DNA of 64,000 nucleotides, from assembly GCF_963662555.1 (NCBI RefSeq), contig NZ_OY759719.1, positions 1,322,985 to 1,386,984 on the forward strand, read 5' to 3'. A program made the position numbers and the translations under genes. How positions within the stretch are numbered: the first letter of the stretch is position 1; each line of letters starts with the position of its first letter. Source of the stretch: Thiomicrorhabdus sp. (GTDB taxonomy: Bacteria > Pseudomonadota > Gammaproteobacteria > Thiomicrospirales > Thiomicrospiraceae). The notes under the pieces are model-generated. The model was not told where the DNA came from, made no database searches, and saw only the letters and a program-made list of their open reading frames with translations. This document shows positions 63,593 through 64,000 of the stretch, one piece after another.

Positions 63593-64000
63593 TTACCTAA
63601 AAGCCGTTACTTTTGATCTTAACGCTAGGTCAGCAGGATAAGGATTAAAGAAGATTTGCGACTGCAAATAGTCTGAACCGTAATGACTTAAAAACTGTTC
63701 TAAAACTTTTATAACCGCAATTAACGGCACAATATCTTGCATAAACTCTTCAACGGCTTGATGAAAATGCAACTTTTCAGCTTCAGTAATCTGTTTTTTA
63801 AAGTAGCCATAGATGTGTTCTAAAACATTTTTTACAGCACCTTTTTTTGAACGGTAAGCAAGTAGTTCAAACAACTTACGTTCATAACCTTTCATACTCT
63901 GTTCTAAATTAAATTTACGTGTAGTGGCTACCAGTGCACCCATTTCACGATATATTTCTTCGTTTTTAGACAAAAACAGATATTTATGATCTCGATGAAA
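63593..64000 (-). CDS. DUF1722 (YbgA-like) protein, C-terminal part
   Basis: The frame runs off the right edge; the first TTG at 63973 is internal because upstream codons continue the family pattern (HRDHKYLFLSK). The visible domain has YREMGALVATTR, VLEHIYGYFKKQI, DIVPLIAVIKVLEQFL and FNPYPADLALRSKV, matching DUF1722. In E. coli ybgA lies next to phrB, so this fits the photolyase neighbourhood. Role unknown. Confidence 0.85.
   Translation of the reverse strand, partial: FHRDHKYLFLSKNEEIYREMGALVATTRKFNLEQSMKGYERKLFELLAYRSKKGAVKNVLEHIYGYFKKQITEAEKLHFHQAVEEFMQDIVPLIAVIKVLEQFLSHYGSDYLQSQIFFNPYPADLALRSKVTAFR

Overview
The window comes from a low-GC gammaproteobacterial chromosome. The run thrS-infC-rpmI-rplT-pheS-pheT-ihfA-merR-tRNA-Pro is the usual gammaproteobacterial order. 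The style of the proteins suggests a Thiomicrorhabdus/Hydrogenovibrio-like member of the Piscirickettsiaceae, but that genus guess is inference.

Layout. (1) 1-8640 is housekeeping: an HDOD protein cut by the left edge, then the translation operon. (2) 8694-18798 is a 10.1 kb integrative element in tRNA-Pro(GGG). It has a 23-nt duplicated tRNA 3' end, identical 24-nt arm-like repeats near both ends and a tyrosine integrase at the right end. Its cargo includes a secreted endonuclease I with a Cys-rich partner, HNH-like and NERD proteins, a serine recombinase, a frameshifted PD-(D/E)XK gene and several small unknown genes. (3) 18.9-30 kb holds a YbbA/YbbP-type ABC exporter divergent from tesA, twin HDOD proteins, a rhodanese, a poly-HAMP chemoreceptor and folD. 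(4) 30.07-30.39 kb is a Pro-Arg-His tRNA cluster. (5) 30.6-51.2 kb is a nitrogen-acquisition region: a solute-binding protein gene, a side operon (desaturase, lactonase-like, isomerase-like, DMT exporter), and a minus-strand operon for an ABC transporter, a NikR-like regulator, two DUF1989 proteins, a biotin-dependent urea/guanidine carboxylase and allophanate hydrolase. birA lies just upstream and a glutamate dehydrogenase follows. Both transport units have -24/-12 (sigma-54) promoter candidates, which points to nitrogen control. The DUF1989 pair makes guanidine a more likely substrate than urea. (6) Between the two halves sits a HIT / McrB-like / McrC-like module (35.9-40.9 kb), bracketed by a 228-nt, about 95% identical duplication of the 3' end of the allophanate hydrolase gene. 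(7) 52.8-64 kb is a light/photo-oxidative stress region: MFS, NTF2-like and SDR genes divergent from an FAD oxidoreductase, DUF1365, CFA-synthase-like methyltransferase, DUF3833 and chalcone-isomerase-like operon, then a photolyase, a MerR regulator, a short LOV photoreceptor and a DUF1722 protein cut by the right edge.

The most unusual signal is a highly iterated palindrome, ACCAGGCCTGGT. I count seven exact 12-mers and 24 copies of the core CAGGCCTG, inside and outside genes, with none in the 10.1 kb integrated element. It forms hairpin terminators, sits at the edge of the allophanate hydrolase duplication, and heads a two-copy structured repeat flanking pheT-ihfA-merR.
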